Source: Lutraria lutraria
Lineage: Eukaryota; Mollusca; Bivalvia; Venerida; Mactridae
DNA length: 64,000 nt
Reading direction: 5' to 3'
Assembly (NCBI GenBank): GCA_964023205.1
Contig: OZ026845.1
Coordinates: 7,574,001 to 7,638,000 of the forward strand
The notes beneath the pieces were generated by a model. It made no database searches and was not told where the DNA came from. It saw only the letters and a list, made by a program, of their open reading frames with translations. This document shows, in pieces, positions 61,900 to 64,000 of this stretch (position 1 is its first letter; each line of letters begins with the position of its first letter). The position numbers were made by a program, and so were the translations under genes.

Positions 61900-62115
61900 A
61901 CCTGTCGAGTGGTTACGGTAACCTCTCACTGATAGAGGGTCGTAGGTTCGAGCCCCGCTACCAACCATGTCTCTTTATGTGAGAAAGTAGGTTCATGTAG
62001 CTGCTTACGGTGGATGGAAATCTAGTACTGGTTCTTCCCAGGAACGATGGTTAGGTGAACTGTTCGCCTCATTTGACTCTGGCTATTGAAAAGGGGCGTA
62101 AAACTCGATATAAAC
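61900..62115 (+). mobile_element. tRNA-headed SINE, full copy of the family split at 1733-2650
   Basis: Head: GTCGAGTGGTTACGGTAACC and box B GGTTCGAGCCC. Core: AGTACTGGTTCTTCCCAGGA. Tail: AAAGGGGCGTAAAACTCGAT. Confidence 0.7.
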
Positions 62116-62344
62116 AAAATCATTATAATTGCATTACATAACTTGTAAGTATGTTATACATGAATAAACCGAAAACAAACATTTTCATACCTGAATTTGA
62201 ACAAGTAACCGTTTTTTTTCAGTGATTGAATGACAAGCTGTTTCAATTTATTTCAACCCCAAGGGGAATGAATTCAGTTAGTAATGTACATCCATAAGTA
62301 CATGTTTCCAGAACCGATTTATAAATTTGTAGGTTAATGTGGTA

Positions 62345-62545
62345 GTATCATGATAATAGTGGTACCAGTTACCAACGATGGTTAGTGCGCTGGACCTGTA
62401 GCCCGGCGATCGATTTTCCTCCATATGTGCCCAATAATGTGGACGGGTAAGTTAGTACTGGTTCGAATACAGTCCTGGAAAACTGGTTGGCCGTACATAA
62501 TTGTTAAACACATGCAACACGTGCAACATTTGTACCGGAAATACA
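62345..62545 (+). mobile_element. SINE family S4 (copy 6)
   Basis: GATGGTTAGTGCGCTGGACC head, TTTTCCTCCATATGTG, then GTTAGTACTGGTTCGAATAC and AGTCCTGGAAAACTGG. Confidence 0.7.
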
Positions 62546-62611
62546 ACATTCCATGACAGCAGATTTGGTATGGAATAAGGCAGAACATTTCTTTTCTTTT
62601 GTGCAAAGTAC

Positions 62612-62685
62612 AAAGGCGTAAAAAGTTTGTTTCCACTCTATTTTTCATGAGCATGTAATCAGAAACAAATATTTTTAGGCCAAAT
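62612..62685. mobile_element. MITE family M3, collapsed copy
   Basis: GGCGTAAAAAGTTTGTTTCC at the left and ATCAGAAACAAATATTTTTA then GGCC at the right: both ends present, almost no interior. Confidence 0.5.
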
Positions 62686-62689
62686 GCAT

Positions 62690-64000
62690 ACCTCTCCAAA
62701 AATTTAAAAAGGTGGTCCAGTGTATGAAAAAATCGACAAGGAAAACTAGATAAGCTATTAATTGTTTGTTTATTCAGCTTGATATGTCAATTATTTTATA
62801 ACAATCAAAGTTTAAATTAAATTAAAATAATACATACATACATAAAAAATGATACATACGGTGAAAAAAATAAATTAACACATTTATAAGGCCAAGAAGA
62901 AAAAAAAATATTTGTTTGATTTTCGATCGAATTTTATTTTGTGGCAAACACAAAATTTTCTCTTTAAATACACTGTCTGGTTACTGTCATGGTTATCTTA
63001 TAGCAAACTTATCGTATTTCAATCAACCGGTCCTTCTAATTTGAAACAAATATACTTTTTAATTTGGCCTGAAAACTATTTTATATCTGATTGTTACGAA
63101 TCATGAACTGAAGTGTATGGCTAACATAACGTACATTTAAAAACGCACATATTCAAATTACGCTGTTTTACAGGCATTTTTTCAAATCAAATCAAGTAAC
63201 TTCATGCGGAAATTAGACAATGTTTTTGTTTCCGGAACAGACTACTGGTGTTACAGATCTGTTTTGTTTGTTTTTAAATGTCCGGAATGTATATTCAATG
63301 CGGCATTTAGAACAGTATGTACAATAGAATACCGTTACAGTAAACTCCTGGATGCCCAAATAATCAATTCATTACAGTATACGTGGAACACCGTTTTAGT
63401 AAATTCATTTTCATTTTTTATCTATCCACTATCCATGAAAATGAAATAAAATAGAGTGCATGTGAGGAAAAATTAATAATTAATAACCAAATCCGGGTTC
63501 ACTGTTACAGTGTTTAACTGTATTTATTATTATATAATCAAAATACCATTCTAAGACAGTGTGATGATATTTATTTTCATAAGAAAGTATTAAATGACCT
63601 ACTTCTTGACATTCGCCTAACAAAAATACATTTTGACATTTACTTAATATGCGAAAATTAATAAAAAATTCAAATACGAGAGTTGTCCCAGAATTTAGTA
63701 TATTCAGTTTTTATTTCTTTCATTTCTTCTTCTGATTTAAAAATGGTCAATCATTTGTAAAGTGTACTTCAATTTTATCTCAAAGTGACAAATACGTTAA
63801 TTTAGTCATACATACTAATAATGTTTATGACCGTAGCAACACATTAATTATCGCCCCTGTCTGTAATAACGAATACTGCGAATTTCTGGGACGACCCGCG
63901 CATATATTTTCAGCATAATTGCTGTAAAAGGTCTTTCAACGAATTTAGTCAAACTACTTCAGAAAAATGAATTGAATGCAAGAAAACATTTTAAAACGGA
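62690..64000. other. Non-coding stretch to window end
   Basis: AT-rich; the 81-codon ORF at 63204-63449 has no recognisable domain or splice signals that I trust. Confidence 0.35.

Noticed and set aside
62382..62699. 105-codon minus ORF
   Set aside because: It crosses an antisense SINE and a collapsed MITE; no independent support.

Overview
This is an AT-rich window from an animal nuclear genome. Several things fit a bivalve mollusc, possibly a scallop or mussel relative: short exons split by kilobase introns with GT-AG borders, AATAAA poly(A) signals, tRNA-headed SINEs and dense non-autonomous DNA transposons. The species call is inference. There is a 200-base N gap at 13221-13420.

Four loci can be supported. 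(1) 25994-29956, minus: a complete six-exon nicotinamide riboside kinase gene (198 aa), for NAD+ salvage in the cytosol. (2) 31478-31735, minus: a small intronless gene for an 85-residue acidic protein I do not recognise. (3) 40767-44630, minus: a five-exon PX-domain gene of the SNX22/SNX24 sorting-nexin type (186 aa). (4) 48647-54489, plus: a seven-exon gene for mitochondrial ribosomal protein uS11m (MRPS11, 211 aa), with an eighth, 3' UTR exon at 55036. I assembled the exons by hand; all reading phases agree across every junction. SNX and MRPS11 are head to head, about 4 kb apart, with a dead Gypsy integrase and a minisatellite between them. Nothing suggests the four loci form one pathway.

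The rest is non-coding and repeat-rich. 1-24.9 kb holds a TTAA-flanked MITE, a minisatellite invaded by a SINE that was itself invaded by a hAT element, a 1.1 kb 24-bp array, two copies of a repeat carrying nuclear-receptor-like direct repeats, and a CpG-bearing promoter-like block at 20.9-22.1 kb with a TATA box and four CACGTG boxes but no visible gene. 32-40 kb holds MITEs, a hAT MITE and a 25-bp array. 55-64 kb holds a LINE remnant, a 25-bp array with a 75-bp higher-order period, and more SINEs.

Most long ORFs here are artefacts of tandem arrays whose unit length is a multiple of three. I found no clearly new protein system. The most unusual items are the nested and fold-back elements, the paired 74-nt hairpins, the repeat-borne DR2/DR4 sites, the orphan E-box promoter block, and the uS11m gene's 26-nt microexon and stop-flush 3' UTR intron.
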